From Chara braunii (lineage: Eukaryota > Streptophyta > Charophyceae > Charales > Characeae), in contig BFEA01000017.1 of NCBI GenBank assembly GCA_003427395.1, positions 5,270,347 to 5,327,311 of the forward strand: a DNA stretch of 56,965 nt, given 5' to 3'. Position 1 is the first letter of the stretch. Each line of letters opens with the position of its first letter. Under the pieces are notes generated by a model. That model did no database searches, was not told the DNA's origin, and was given only the letters and a program-made list of their open reading frames with translations. Positions 32,037-43,034 of the stretch are shown piece by piece. Both the position numbers and the translations under genes were made by a program.

Positions 32037-33243
32037 TTGGACCATCTCACTAAGCATGATAGGCGCCGGGCCACCGAGAGATCTCGAGATTATCGATGGA
32101 TCATCGGTCATTTGGAAAAACGCAAAACAGACGGATCAGGATTATGGTTGACGGTTCCACACCCGTTTCAGCGATATGACTGGACCAAATCTGCGCACGA
32201 GGAGCAGGCCGCTCATTTCGCGTGTCGCTGAAGCGACCATTGATCAGAATCGATGGTTTTGGTCTAATATTCGCGATGACGTGAGACACGTGGTCACTAA
32301 CTGTTCAGTCTGCGCTACCGATCGTGCGCCCCTTCGTGGGCCTAACACGATAACCCTGACGGAGGTAGAACGTCCTTTCCAGCGAGTTAGTATGGAAATG
32401 ACAGGTATTGACGTGCCACCTGGCCCCAACCGTTGTGAGTACTCCATTCTCTTGGTATTGATCGACCATTTCTCGAAGTACATCGAAGTTTACCCCTATA
32501 AGACACGTAAGGCCTCAGAGATAGCTACATACATCGACCAATTCCTTAATACCCATCTAGATACAAAAGAGATTCTGACCGACAATGGGTCTGGATTCAA
32601 AGCAGAAGTAGAGGAATTATTAATGCGTCGTGGCGTTACTCTCCGACACACTGCTCCCCATGTCTCCCAGTCCAACGGGCTGACCGAAAACGCGAACCTC
32701 ATGATTAAGACCGCTCTCCGCAGGAACTTAGCAGCCAATGACACGTGTCTTTGGCCCGAGATAGTGTATCAAATCATCGGGATTCATCGGGCGACCCCCC
32801 ATGAATCCACTGGATTCGCCCCCTTTCAGCTAGGAATGAATAGTATCCCATGCGTTGATAATCGGAGTGCCTCGGAAAGTGTCGAGAACGGGGGAAGGGA
32901 CACGTGGTCGGCCCTCAAGGCCAAGGCTAAACGGTACGAGGAGCTAATGGAAAAGGTTATCCCCAGGCTAGCCCGAAAAAGGCAAAAAATGACCGAACTG
33001 GCCCACGGTAGGCAGGTCCGTGGTTACGAGGCCCGAAATGGGAATGCAGGCCCACAACACCAGTATAAATTAGGGGACCTAGTGCAGGTATGTAAATGTG
33101 CACGCGACTGGAAACTCGCTCCCAAGTTTTCTGGCTGCTTTCGAGTAGTGGAATTCGGCCCTAACGGAGCCCATACTGTGCGCATCGCCCTTGAGACCAG
33201 CGCCAACCATAGCTCTCTTCCCATCGTCCGCCATACCTCCTAA
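32037..33243 (+). pseudogene. Integrase, frameshifted in its zinc domain
   Basis: The first frame (32037-32231) holds the approach to the zinc domain and its His pair (SAHEEQAAHFACR). Near 32225 the frame shifts to VAEATIDQNRWFWSNIRDDV and CSVCATDRAPL, the Cys pair. The catalytic core follows: RVSMEMTGIDVPP where Ty3 integrases have MDxTG, so the first acidic residue reads Glu; ILTDNGSGFKAE with the second Asp; HVSQSNGLTENANLM with the Glu. The C-terminal part has YKLGDLVQVCK and KLAPKFSGCFRVVEFG, the usual GPY/F-like module, with no chromodomain after it. Confidence 0.88.
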
Positions 33244-33359
33244 CTTTGCCCCCTCCCACCTTCATGGGACCCTATCTCGCCTTCGCCTTCTTTGTCTAGC
33301 ACAGACGAGGATCTAGTTTCCCCTTCTTCGTCTGGTAACACTTCTCCTCGGTCTTCGCC

Positions 33360-35250
33360 ATGAGTTTCGTCATTGAGCCGGCTCTTCCCCCACAACTTCT
33401 TCAGCCTCGACCTTCTTTGCAGTTTCGCCAAGTCGCGCATCCTCGTCTCAGTCCCGATCTCCTCCGGTTCGCGCAGCTGTTTAGTCACGGGGCTTGGTGT
33501 GCGGCGGTAGAAGTAACAATTTCAACGGAGCAGGGAGCAGTAGTCATCCTGGTGGAAGCTTCGGCGTTCGATCGATTCTCCCGACCTAACCACAGCGACG
33601 TAATGCGCCTTCAGTGGCGATCTATGCACCATCCACTTGCAGCAGCGCAACGCGGTGATCGCCAACCTCTACGAGTGGGGACAAGAGTGGGTAGGGGATT
33701 GGCGGCGGTGACTAGCCCGACCAAGTCGGCAAATAGTTGGAACCGAGTGTATTGATACCTTCTCTCTTCGGACTAGTAGCACTGAGCCCCCTGCTCGTCC
33801 CCTTCCCCTTCTTTGTCCTTGTCCATTGCGCCGACCTTCTCCCTCCCTTGAGATCTTCCAACTCTCTGTGAAGTGTCACTGGGCTCGGTTCCCTTCTCAC
33901 TTTGGAGATTCGCCACGCCACGATCCCTCCTTTCCATCCTCTTTACCTTCACAAGTGGACTGAATTTGCGCCAGTCAGCGTATGCATGCTAACAGTGAAG
34001 TGTCACTGGGCTCGGTACTACAGCAATCGGGAGTTAGAGATCTACAACGAGATCTCGCTAGTACTAGCTCAAGCATGGCTGACGGAGACGAAGACGTGTG
34101 GCACTTTGTTTGGACTTCTTTGCAGAGAGATCGCTGAAGGAGGTAGAGCGACTATCGCCTACGAGCTCCTCACCTTTCTGTTCCAGCTCGTCGACGACCT
34201 GCCAGCGAGTATCATCTCCTTCAATCCCAGTGACCCCAGCCAAGTCGAACCCGTCACTTCGGAGAGGACGTTGACACCAACCATAATTTGGGCAAACTCT
34301 ACGGAAGACTTCGGCCAATACCTGAGCGATCACGACCCCGCAGTTTGGCGCTATTTGGACTTGGATGATCTTGCGCTGGACAACTCCGATCTGGACGAGT
34401 TTTGGAACGCCCACCGGGCACACGGCGAGGTGCCGTCAGACGACGACCCAGGTCGCATAGCCATCGCGCGTCTGTCACCTGAAGAAGAGTCGGAACCCAG
34501 GTCGACGTCGAAGGAAGAAGAGGAGGCCCCGCCAGCCCAAGTACCATCCACTGCGCGAGGAGGATCTGCTCTGAATCCCGAAGTCCCTGCCGACGCTGCC
34601 AGTCGACACGATGGCGCAAAATCCTCCCGCCGCCCTCCCGCCGCCGCCGTCGTTCTGGCTCACCATCTCCTACCTCCGCCACCCCCTCCGTGCTTCGTCC
34701 CCGTCCTCCTCCCCGCACGGGCGCTCCGTCCTCGTCCGATTTACCACCGCCCTCTTGATTACCTCTCCTTTTCTCCTCTTCCCCACATCGAGTTCCCTTT
34801 AAACTACTGCATTTTCGCCAACCAGCTCTTCTGTCACCACTTTGCTGTGCGACTCTTATGCACGATCTTCCCTCATCGCTCCACGTCATTCCCCCTCAAC
34901 ATCCTTCTCTTCAGTGTCGCCTGGAGACAGTATAACCATATGGAGTTGTACTGAATCATCTCCGGAACCTTTCCCGCAGTAGAGGACTATGAGTCCCTAT
35001 GCGATAATATCCTCCGCACTATCCCTACCCTTTATCCCGACTACCTCCTTTCCCTCTCCCGACCCAACCATCAATTCCCGCGAGCGCACTAAATCGTCCA
35101 CTTTGTCGATCTCGGGGACGAAGCATCCGATTACTTCTCTCCGCTCCCTGCTGAATGGCCTAGACCCCTCCACAACCCTCTCCTCCTTAGCTACCGCCGA
35201 TCGGGCGTTCAGCAACCAAGCAGGGTCAGCCAAGATCGTCGAGCTGTGAT
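33360..35250 (+). pseudogene. Additional ORF between integrase and 3' LTR
   Basis: Coding-like sequence continues for about 1.9 kb after integrase, broken into frames. 33360-33755 is 131 codons. 33902-34954 is 350 codons with a globular-looking start (CHWARYYSNRELEIYNEISL, LLCREIAEGGRATIAYELL), an acidic middle (YLDLDDLALDNSDLDEF) and a Pro-rich end. A frame around 34966-35190 has NILRTIPTLYPDYLLSLSRP and VHFVDLGDEASDYFSPL with one stop. GTGAAGTGTCACTGGGCTCGGT occurs twice (near 33869 and 33997), showing an internal duplication. Envelope-like or other accessory ORFs are known at this position in Athila/Tat-type elements, but I see no signal peptide or membrane segment that would support an envelope protein. 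Confidence 0.5.
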
Positions 35251-36176
35251 GGTGCCATCAAGATGACCTTTGTCGACCTAAAGGAGGCAGGGCATGGCGC
35301 ACAACAGGGCCAGGTGGCAGAGATCTCGGAAGCCCGGAGCTGACAAAGTTGTGAAGATTATGCAATTGAAGTTGGCGTCAACATGACTCCTAGCTCGATC
35401 TAGTGCTTGTACATCATCCTGATACGCTGGGTTCCTCATTCATCTCCGATCTCCTTCGCCATGTGAAATAGCTCTCCCCCATGCAATCAGGAGATGGCAT
35501 AGTTTTGGAACCCCTTGAGTATCACATATGTGACACGCCAGCTTCCGGACCCGCGCCATCTCCCCCTCCCCCCCCCGGTCTTTGTCGAATTTTGGGTGAC
35601 AACCCGACGAGGCCTCTTTTTGTATTTTCATGAATGTAATATGCGGGACCCTTGGATCAGTTTTTGGAAATTTGTCTTTTGCAAATTCGGGAATTACATG
35701 GGAATTACGCGTGCCTTAGCGAGCGAGCTAGGAATTTGGGTCGACGGTTAGGAATTTCGGAATGAGCGGAATCTGACGTGTCTTTTCTTGCACATGAATG
35801 TTCTCAACTTCGTCTTGGAAAGCTCTGGGAATTTTCGTAGGAATCTGAATAGGTATAGGATTTTCTCGCGCGCTCGCTCTACTGCGCGGATATGGTACTT
35901 TTCAATTTGAATTAGCTGTAATTGTTTTGGTGCTCTTTTGCCTCCGCATCAGCGCCATGCATGCAAGCCTCCCCTCCCCGCTTCCCACGCTGCCTTCGAC
36001 ACTCTCTTCTTCGTGCTCACGCTCCTTCTCTCTGTGTAACCGTTTTCCATCTCTCCTTCAACCTTGCACGCCTTTTCTCTCCTTCTTGATCGTATGAATC
36101 TTGGTTCCGTTTCACGCTATTCTTCGTAGTCTTCTTTTTCCCGCTCTAATCCCCGCGCTGAAATACCCTGTCGACC

Positions 36177-36220
36177 NNNNNNNNNNNNNNNNNNNNNNNN
36201 NNNNNNNNNNNNNNNNNNNN
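36177..36220. other. Assembly gap (44 N)
   Basis: A short N run in the 3' LTR. The flanks repeat each other, so the gap may represent a collapsed or mis-scaffolded overlap rather than missing sequence. Confidence 0.95.
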
Positions 36221-37092
36221 CTCTAATCCCCGCACTGAAATACCCTGTCGATTCCCCCCCCCTCTTCACTCCCTGTAGCCAAGGAGACGCGCCGTGTAAG
36301 AAGGAAATTCCTGATACACAGCGATTCTGATTGGCTACAACTAGGATCCAAGGGATCGACATGGCTTTCGTCAGGCGAGTATCCTTGAGCCTTTCCCTAC
36401 TCCTCCCTGTCTCAGTCCTAACCCTTCCTAGCATCTATCTTCTTTTCCACAGTTATAAATTCCGCAAGCGCTCCTGAAAATCTCTCTCTCGACTCATCAG
36501 CCCGCTTCCAGGAAGCTGTGGCTAGGTGGTATGAAGGAAGGTGCGAGTCGAAAAGTCTTGACGAGCTGGCTGTAGTTTTAGCGCTCGGCATGATGGATCG
36601 CCGGACGGACTGTGGGATCCGAGCAGGGCTGTACAGAGACTAAGTCGGTGGGGTGACGATCGACACGTGACGGTCGGGATCGTCAATGCAAGTGAGACGT
36701 TCGAGTCGGAAGTGAGTGAGTGCATGGCCTAGGGCTATGGTGGAATTTTATGGCAGAAGTGCTTCCCTTTTTTATCCCAAACTTTGTATCTTCGATTGTG
36801 AATTCCGATCGCTCGGCTTTTAAGTCGGAACTTCCCTGGACAAGATTGCCTGACATTCTGTGATTGCTTTATACTCGTTCTTCCCTCCTGGTCTGCGTTC
36901 ATACTCTCTCTCTCTCTCTCTCTCCTCCGATCACGTTATATCGCAATGGATGAATTATAGTAACCTTGCTTCTCTCACTTCGGTATGTGCATGCGGTGAG
37001 TTGTGTTAGAGAGTTTGTTATAGCATGATTGTAAGGACGATTGGCTGATCGACTGAATGATCTGGTTGCCTGGAGTGTCAAACGAATGATGT

Positions 37093-37662
37093 ATGATTAA
37101 AATCTGTTTTGAGCTTGCCTTTGCTGCCATGTGGACTGACGGCCCCAACCCAACCGGGCGCCAACTTCCCGTGCCCCCGCTGCGCCCCTTCCCATACAAC
37201 GTGGGAAGGATACATGTATGCAAGTGGGACGTACGAGAAGCCGTCGCCAAGATCGGAGGGCGTTACTACTTGCCTCCCGAAACTCGGTGTTCTGGATTCG
37301 TCGGTGCGGTTGTTTTTATCATCGATACGCACTTTCCGCCCTATTCGTTGTTGTTGCCATTCGACGAACTGATCGTCGTCCCGAGGACGGCAATGGAGCC
37401 CCATTGGCCTAACACTCTGTGCAGCGATTGTTGCCGCGTCGAGCGTTACCAGGCCAAGGGTTTTCACTACCGCACACGCGGCGAGAACGAGCACAAGGAA
37501 AAGGCTGCTCGATTGAGGCCCTCCACGTCGGACTTGGAGTTATGTAACGAGGGCCGACGAGACCTCATCCAAAAACGGGATACCAGGTGTGTACTCGCAC
37601 CCTTTCACGTGAAACGAAGAGCGACAGCTCGCTGGGAAGTCCAGCGATACTTTTTAGATTGA
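37093..37662 (+). CDS. Open 189-codon ORF inside the 3' LTR
   Basis: The frame is uninterrupted and of normal protein composition: MIKICFELAFAAMWTDGPN, AVVFIIDTHFPPYSLLLPFD, then a Cys/His/charged second half (LCSDCCRVERYQAKGFHYRT, RGENEHKEKAARLRPSTSD). The 5' LTR copy shows a second Cys pair (LCNEC) where this one reads LCNEG, so an ancestral CxxC...CxxC pair about 38 residues apart looks like a zinc ribbon or treble clef. It lies downstream of the LTR TATA box. Read from the 5' LTR it would be in the leader ahead of gag; read from this copy it could be expressed alone. I do not recognise a homologue. Confidence 0.5.
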   Translation: MIKICFELAFAAMWTDGPNPTGRQLPVPPLRPFPYNVGRIHVCKWDVREAVAKIGGRYYLPPETRCSGFVGAVVFIIDTHFPPYSLLLPFDELIVVPRTAMEPHWPNTLCSDCCRVERYQAKGFHYRTRGENEHKEKAARLRPSTSDLELCNEGRRDLIQKRDTRCVLAPFHVKRRATARWEVQRYFLD

Positions 37663-37892
37663 ATTTCCCATATCTGCGAGTCCCGCGCGCGCCTTTTTCT
37701 CCCTTAAAACCCGCGCGGCGACGGACCTTCTTCTTACTACAGTCGGACCAACACGGGGGATTTCAGCTCTGTCTGTGTCCCCACACTCAATTTTCCAAAA
37801 ATCCTTGGCGCACCCCATCTTTGCTGCCCTTCCCTGGGCCCCCTTCCGGAATTCAAAACCCTCCGACCGGGAAGCAGCGCAGGGCGTTAGGT

Positions 37893-38470
37893 TGAGCGTC
37901 ACGGCCTCCTGGATGCTGTGTGTGGCCTGGCTGGAAGCTTCCAGTAGCTTCCGGTTGGGTCTCAGACCCCGCGCCCAGGCCCGAGACTACAGTTGAGGGC
38001 CTGGGCCCTTTTTAGTTGGGCACGGCCTCAGTCTCCGGACTTGGGTTGTTTGCTGCATCTGTAAAGGGCTCCCAGGCAGGTGCGTCGGCGGTACTGCTTT
38101 TGCAAAGGCCGGATAGCCTGCTTCCCAATGTATCGGCCCTGCTTTGTGTGTATGTGCCCAGGCGCTACTGTCAAGGTCTGGGCCAACTGTATGACGCAGC
38201 TTTGTGAGGCTCACGCGTCTACCCAACCAACTGGTGTGCTGCGAGAGCCTGAATACCCACATATGGAAATGTCGAATTCTTCCTCTGACGAATATTCAGG
38301 CCCGCCTTCACTTAGGGTGGGCACTCGGTTTGCTGGGGGCCTTAGACCAGATCATGTGATGTCTGATACGGCCCCATGAGGGCTTGTTCCTCGCACTATC
38401 AGCACCCCTAGCATTTACTCGGGCTGTTCTCCAAAAAAAAAAAAAAGAAAAAAAAAAAAGAACTCACAAA
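37893..38470. other. No gene; inverted repeat near 37973-38006
   Basis: GCCCAGGCCC and GGGCCTGGGC form perfect 10-bp arms. The rest is unremarkable unique-looking or old repeat sequence ending in A-rich runs. Confidence 0.5.
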
Positions 38471-38478
38471 AAAAAAAG

Positions 38479-38666
38479 GCCCCGAAATATATTTTGGTGG
38501 GGGCTGAACCCCTTCAGGTTCGGACCCCGAACGCCCAAATGTACAGAGGTCGGCCTGGGGGCCTCCGTACGTACGGGCTGGTAACCATGCTTGAGGCCAA
38601 ATTTTGCACACAGCAACCTTGAACCCAAACGAAAACAGGCAAAAAAAAAAAAAAAAAAAAAAAAAA
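38479..38666 (+). mobile_element. A-tailed retroposon
   Basis: About 160 bp of GC-rich body, preceded by two A-rich runs (38432-38478), ends in 27 consecutive A residues at about 38641-38667. It contains GGTTCGGACCCCGAAC, a short palindrome slightly reminiscent of a pol III B box. The A tail indicates retroposition. Confidence 0.55.
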
Positions 38667-39079
38667 ACTTCAAAAAAGTTAAGAAAACCTAATTTAAGTT
38701 TTGGACCTGTTAACCAAGGAGTTGAAAATGGGGTTCCCGTTAACCACTTGTGGGTTGTCTGAGAACTTCATCCTTCCTTTTGGGCCCGACCTTGTTTTCT
38801 GGGAAGCTCGGTCTCCATGTGTCGATGAGTTGCTCCCAAAAGCATTTTGTGTTCCCTCTGTCCTCCTCTTCTGGGGCTCGAGTCACATGAAACCCACAAA
38901 GGTGTTCATGATTTTGTATTTCTGGGAATAAGCGTAACAAATTCATTTTAATGGTGAAATGATTTTTTTTTTTTTTTTTTTTTTTCAAGGCTAATTCTTT
39001 AAGCCCAACCAATTGAATTACCTGTCGAATCTGGACCGGACAGCCTTTCAGGCCTTTTTTATTGTCATTATAGTATTAC

Positions 39080-39434
39080 GGGGAACCCCGTAGCAGCCAC
39101 ATCTGTGCTGAAGCCTCCAGCGAGGGAACATGCAGGAGCTGCACCCACCAGCAGGTGCGATACCTGCTACAGGAGGTGGGCGATACCGGCCAGGGGTCAC
39201 CCGGTAGCATCAGGACCGAGCTTCTTCGTGGGCCAGTCACTGTGCCTCCCCTCCGGTCCCCTCCCCCTATGAACATCAGCAGTCTCTGCTCAGTGCCACT
39301 CGGGAGGACCAACAGCATATCTCTAGGTGGCGGGCGCCAAGCTTGCCCAGGCAGGTACATGGGGCCAATGGGGATTGAACCCAAGACCTCCTGAATGCCG
39401 CTTGCGTGCCTTACCAACTGAGCTAGGTCGCTGG
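39080..39434 (-). mobile_element. tRNA-derived SINE
   Basis: On the minus strand the first 73 bases resemble a tRNA. They start CCAGCGACC, then TAGCTCAGTTGG (A box, 39414-39425) and GGGTTCAATCCC (B box, 39371-39382), with normal spacing and a degenerate anticodon arm. About 280 bp of unrelated body follows, and a T-rich stretch on the plus strand near 39054 may be the remains of an A tail. The internal pol III promoter plus tRNA-unrelated body is the SINE definition. It is a single copy here, so exact ends are uncertain. Confidence 0.75.
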
Positions 39435-40353
39435 ATTTTTTGTGTCTTTTGACAGGGTAGTTATGAAAAGAGATCACTGTGACAAGTCTTTCCAACAATT
39501 TGTACATGCTACGTCCTCGTAGGGTGCTTTGACCTTTTTGCAGTGTGACAGTGCTTGCTTCTGCCATCTCTTGGGAGGGGCCACGTTTGGTTGAATATCA
39601 AGAAGAGGCCTGTCATGTTGGGTGGAGGATCGAAGGGCGTCAGCTCCATGATGCGATGCAGGGCTAAGACGGCACGCCCATCAGTCAGGGCGTGCCGTAT
39701 GTTGGTCGCCTTATCTTATCCTAGCCCCCCCTTTCCTTTAGGTTGCGTGACTGTCTGCTCTGCGCTGTGTGTGAGAGCTGGGTTTTCGACAGTGAGACGA
39801 GCTGTGATGTTGCTGTGTGTGAGAGTGACGAGTATGAGGGGGGGGCAGGAGAGAGGTGGGTTAGCTTGATGGCACTCTCCTATCCGGTAGAGGACGAGGG
39901 TGCCGCAGGTGATGGAGAGAAGGATTATGCCACTGATGACGCAGGTGAGTGGGAGGTTGATGATGAGAGGGTAGTTGGCGATGGTAACGCAGGTGAGTGG
40001 GAAGGGGAGTGGGGGTTATTGGCATAGGTGGAAACAGCGGCAACAGCAGCGGCGGCGTCAACGACAAAAGCAAGAGCGAATACATCAATAGTAACAACAA
40101 CAACATCAACATCAACAATACTGGAGGTGGAACAGGGGTGTAGGGCTGACGTGGTGGTTGTGGTAGACGACAGGCAAGGAAGGGGTGAGATTGACGAGAA
40201 GGTGGGATGGGTGACGGCGACAGGCAAGGAAAGGGTGCGATTGACAAGAAGGGTGGGATGGGTGACAATAACAACGACAACAACAACAATAACGGCGGCA
40301 AGCGGCGACTGAGTGAACTGGCTCAGACGGGCATGAAGGAGGATAGCAACAAC

Positions 40354-40387
<34 letters not shown>

Positions 40388-40750
40388 ACAACAGTAACGA
40401 GAACAACGATGGTGATCAGGGACTCGGGGTAAAGGGTGAGGAGGTGCTCCAGTCTATTCGCGGGGAACAACACGTTCTGGGAACCGGTCCCAGCGTCCCA
40501 TAGCGAATTGTACAGATCATTGAGAAAATTTGAGATCATTTGAGATACCGGGGCCATTACCTGGCCTCGGCTGAGAACAGTCTGTGAACACGATGTGATT
40601 CAGAAAGCATGGGGAGGATCATGAATATGTAATGACCTATTAAGGAACTACTCATGCAATAGGCTGCCACAGAGGTCCTACGAATGCTCACAACCCTCAG
40701 GATCCATAACAAACCCTTCTAAAACTTTCCAACACAGTCTTACTCCCTGC
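39435..40750. other. CAA/GTT-rich low-complexity, no gene
   Basis: 40028-40400 is dominated by CAA/AAC trinucleotides and degenerate relatives. A repeated segment GATTGACGAGAAGGTGGGATGGGTGAC and its variant lies at about 40190-40265. Open frames here (Asn-rich on one strand, Val-rich on the other) come from the trinucleotide repeat. A Ser-rich frame also occurs, and I call none of them. Confidence 0.7.
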
Positions 40751-40965
40751 TGAGCTCTTCCAGGCCTCACGCCCCCCCCTGCTGGGTTACAGGGCAACAC
40801 AACTTGCCCCAGCTCCAACCAGCGTCATCCCAGCAACAACCCTTGGTTGTCCCTTGGGATGCCCACCCCAAAGCATCCCCAGATCTCTCTACCAGGCCTC
40901 ACGCTCCTGCATCAGCAGGTTACAGGGCAACACCTCAGCACCGGCCAGCATCGTTCTGGCATCGA
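40751..40965. repeat. Dimeric repeat family, copy 1
   Basis: Two related monomers (from about 40751 and 40888) share CCAGGCCTCACGC, GGTTACAGGGCAACAC and CCAGCRTC. Two other monomer pairs occur at 41200 and 47369. The function is unknown and no A tail or terminal repeats are seen. Confidence 0.7.
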
Positions 40966-41199
40966 ACAGCCGCAGATCACTGAGTATAACAGCTTCAAAA
41001 CCGCCTAAGATGGGTTGCTAAGAGTCTCTAGAGTCCTAAGACATTCATAAGAACAACCGACTTTTTTCCACTATTCAGACTCTACCAAGTCACTAGAATA
41101 CGTGTGTCAAAAAGCCTCCCAACCACGAATCAGATAGGTGAAACCTATTCAATCCACCTATGACCACCACCAGCATGGCTGTTTTCAGCACGAACCGAA

Positions 41200-41402
41200 G
41201 CTCTTTCAGGCCTCATGCTCCCATCAGGTTAGGTTACAGAGTTGCACCACCTTGCTCCAATTACGACCCCCGATGACCACTGAGACTGCCCCCACAAACA
41301 GCCCCTCAGAGCTCTCTACCAGGCCTCACGCCCCCACTAAGCTAGGTCACAGAGTTGTGCCACCTGGCTCCGGCTCAGGCCAGCGTTGCTCCAGCATCGG
41401 TC
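41200..41402. repeat. Dimeric repeat family, copy 2
   Basis: Monomers begin near 41200 (AGCTCTTTCAGGCCTCATGC) and 41312 (CTCTACCAGGCCTCACGCCC). Both continue with AGGTYACAGAGTTG and CCACCTKGCTCC. The second also ends CCAGCATCGG as in copy 1. Confidence 0.7.
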
Positions 41403-41999
41403 TTCGAGGGCCACCAAATTTTCGACCACCCTTCGCAGGATCACAGATGACTTGCCAGATAGCACCTATTTCTACAACCTCCTCGAGAGGCAAACCAAAT
41501 GGAAAGAAATAGTAAACTGGATGATAGACTTCTTCGAGAGAGATCACCCCTCCCTCCCCCTACGCGTACCCCCTCAGCCCTACACTGCCTCCGCCGAGGT
41601 GAGTCACCCACTCTCCCTCGGCCCCAATATAGGACCAACCCTCTACCCCCCTTTCCCTAGGAGCACGCAGTTCCCACCTAAAGCATGCCGCCCCGCCCTT
41701 GCCCATCTCTGCCTCCGCAGGGACTGATGTTGACCCACGCACCAGCCCCTGCCCCAGAATAGGGCAACCCCCTACTCCGCCCCTACCCTCTTTGAGACAT
41801 TCACCCCCCACCTTGTGATGCCCCTGCAAGATAAAGCTCCCCCCACCCCCTTCCTACCGTCAGCCCTCCGGGAACGATCCGATCCAGTCGACTACAGTTA
41901 TTGATGACACACTTACCAAAATGTCGTTCGCAATCTGGAAAAGCAGGGCCTCTTCAAAAATATGCAATAACCCCCGAAAACACCCTACAACGATGGTGA

Positions 42000-42048
42000 T
42001 AACAACAACAACAACAACAACAACTACAACAACAACAACGACAACATC
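42000..42048. repeat. (CAA)n trinucleotide repeat
   Basis: AACAACAAC continued with a few substitutions for about 48 bp. The surrounding 41405-42590 contains no convincing gene. Confidence 0.95.
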
Positions 42049-42589
42049 TACAAGGGGCAGGGAGTGGAGCTTTTGCATCCAAGCTCCTTATCAGCATCAC
42101 GGGAAAGACGCCGCCATCAGTACAGTGGGGGAGAATTAGTGGTTTGTTGCGGCTGGTGAAGTGGGGTTTCAGGTTGGAGGTAAGATTTACGGTTCCCCCC
42201 CACCCCTATCTGGTGTTTTCTCATGACGAATCGTGCTCTCTTCTGGTGCCGGGTGGGGAGAGGATAGATGATAGCTCTGAGATGATTTGCCTTGATTGCC
42301 TCTCATCTTCCTAACCCTCAACGCTTTTACGAGCAGGAGGTCAATCCTTCCCCTGGGTTGGAAGTAATCAATGCCTCTGCTCTGTTTGGTGATACAGGTG
42401 AGCCAAGTGCATATATGGTCGGCTTCCAGCTCACATACAGTACATCAACCCTGGGGTTTTGCTTTATATCGGGGTTAGGGTTTGATGTCTGGATTGTTTT
42501 ACAGAATTGGGCTTCATGCCCCGCTTACCATGATCATATGCTGGGGTAGGGGATAGGGTTTTCCCTTCACGGGAAAAGTATAAATCGAT

Positions 42590-42780
42590 AATGGATTGAT
42601 GTACATATACAGACAGTTTCTGACTGTAGGACATGATAGGCTCATCTGGCACAGATTGCTTAACGTGCATGCATAGGTAGTTGGAGACATCGATACAGCT
42701 CTGCATAGGGCCGCTGGACCCGATTTCCAGCAGACTCATTCACATCATCGTACAGGGACGCTGGACCCAATTTCCAGCAG
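42590..42780 (+). mobile_element. Hairpin-module retroposon, copy 1 (3' truncated)
   Basis: The 5' region (CTGACTGTAGGACATGATAG, GATTGCTTAACGTGCATGCA, AGGTAGTTGGA) is shared with the copy at 43030. It is followed by two hairpin modules, each GCTGGACCC-AATT-TCCAGCAG or similar, about 47 bp apart (42708 and 42755). Confidence 0.7.
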
Positions 42781-42884
42781 CTAAGACAGACAGATCAATC
42801 CCCTGGGCCCCAGGGTAATCAATGCTGGCAGGAACCCCCCTCGAGCATTTCTGATTCTTTTCCCACACAACTCAAACTCTACCT

Positions 42885-43030
42885 GTATAAGGGGCGCTGG
42901 ACCCGTTTTCCAGCAGGTGATGCTCCCCACCAATAGATGGAGCCCTCCCAGGTGCTAGTGGTGTTTGCTCTTACCAGCACCACTAACACTAGCGGGGGTT
43001 TTTATTGAAAAAAAAAAGAGAAAAAAAAAA
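42885..43030 (+). mobile_element. Hairpin-module retroposon, copy 2
   Basis: CTGTATAAGGGGCGCTGGACC, then hairpin I (GCTGGA/TCCAGC), hairpin II (GCTCC-CCACCAATAGAT-GGAGC), and a terminal hairpin with arms CTAGTGGTG/CACCACTA around GCTCTTACCAG. It ends in a GTTTTTATTG plus A-rich tail (43009-43031). The upstream CACACAACTCAAACTCT matches the copy at 53.2 kb. Confidence 0.8.
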
Positions 43031-43034
43031 GATT

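Larger units (their letters stand above)
25146..37892 (+). mobile_element. Ty3/gypsy element with ~2-kb LTRs and extra domains
   Basis: Two direct repeats near 2 kb (25146-27108 and 35826-37892) flank an internal region in the order primer binding site, gag, protease, RT, RNase H, PHD-like finger, integrase, extra ORF. The order and motifs make it Ty3/gypsy. Unusual features are the long LTRs, an ORF inside the LTR, the zinc finger between RNase H and integrase, and coding-like sequence after integrase. Frames are broken at several points, so it is not autonomous. No target-site duplication is obvious at the outer ends, suggesting rearrangement after insertion. Confidence 0.9.
35826..37892 (+). 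repeat. 3' LTR of the long-LTR Ty3 element
   Basis: Starts TGGGAATTTTCGTAGG and ends ...GGGCGTTAGGT, parallel to the 5' LTR. It contains an N gap (36177-36220) where CTCTAATCCCCGC and GAAATACCCTGTCGA occur on both sides, and an extra ACTAGGATCCAAGGGATCG near 36340. Sequence after 37892 is unrelated to the sequence before the 5' LTR. Confidence 0.85.

Noticed and set aside
39362-39434. A functional tRNA gene
   Set aside because: A and B boxes are good, but the anticodon and acceptor arms do not pair properly and a SINE body follows.
39925-40557. 210-codon Ser/Val-rich ORF
   Set aside because: It translates the CAA/GTT trinucleotide repeat and flanks, and other frames are open over the same bases.
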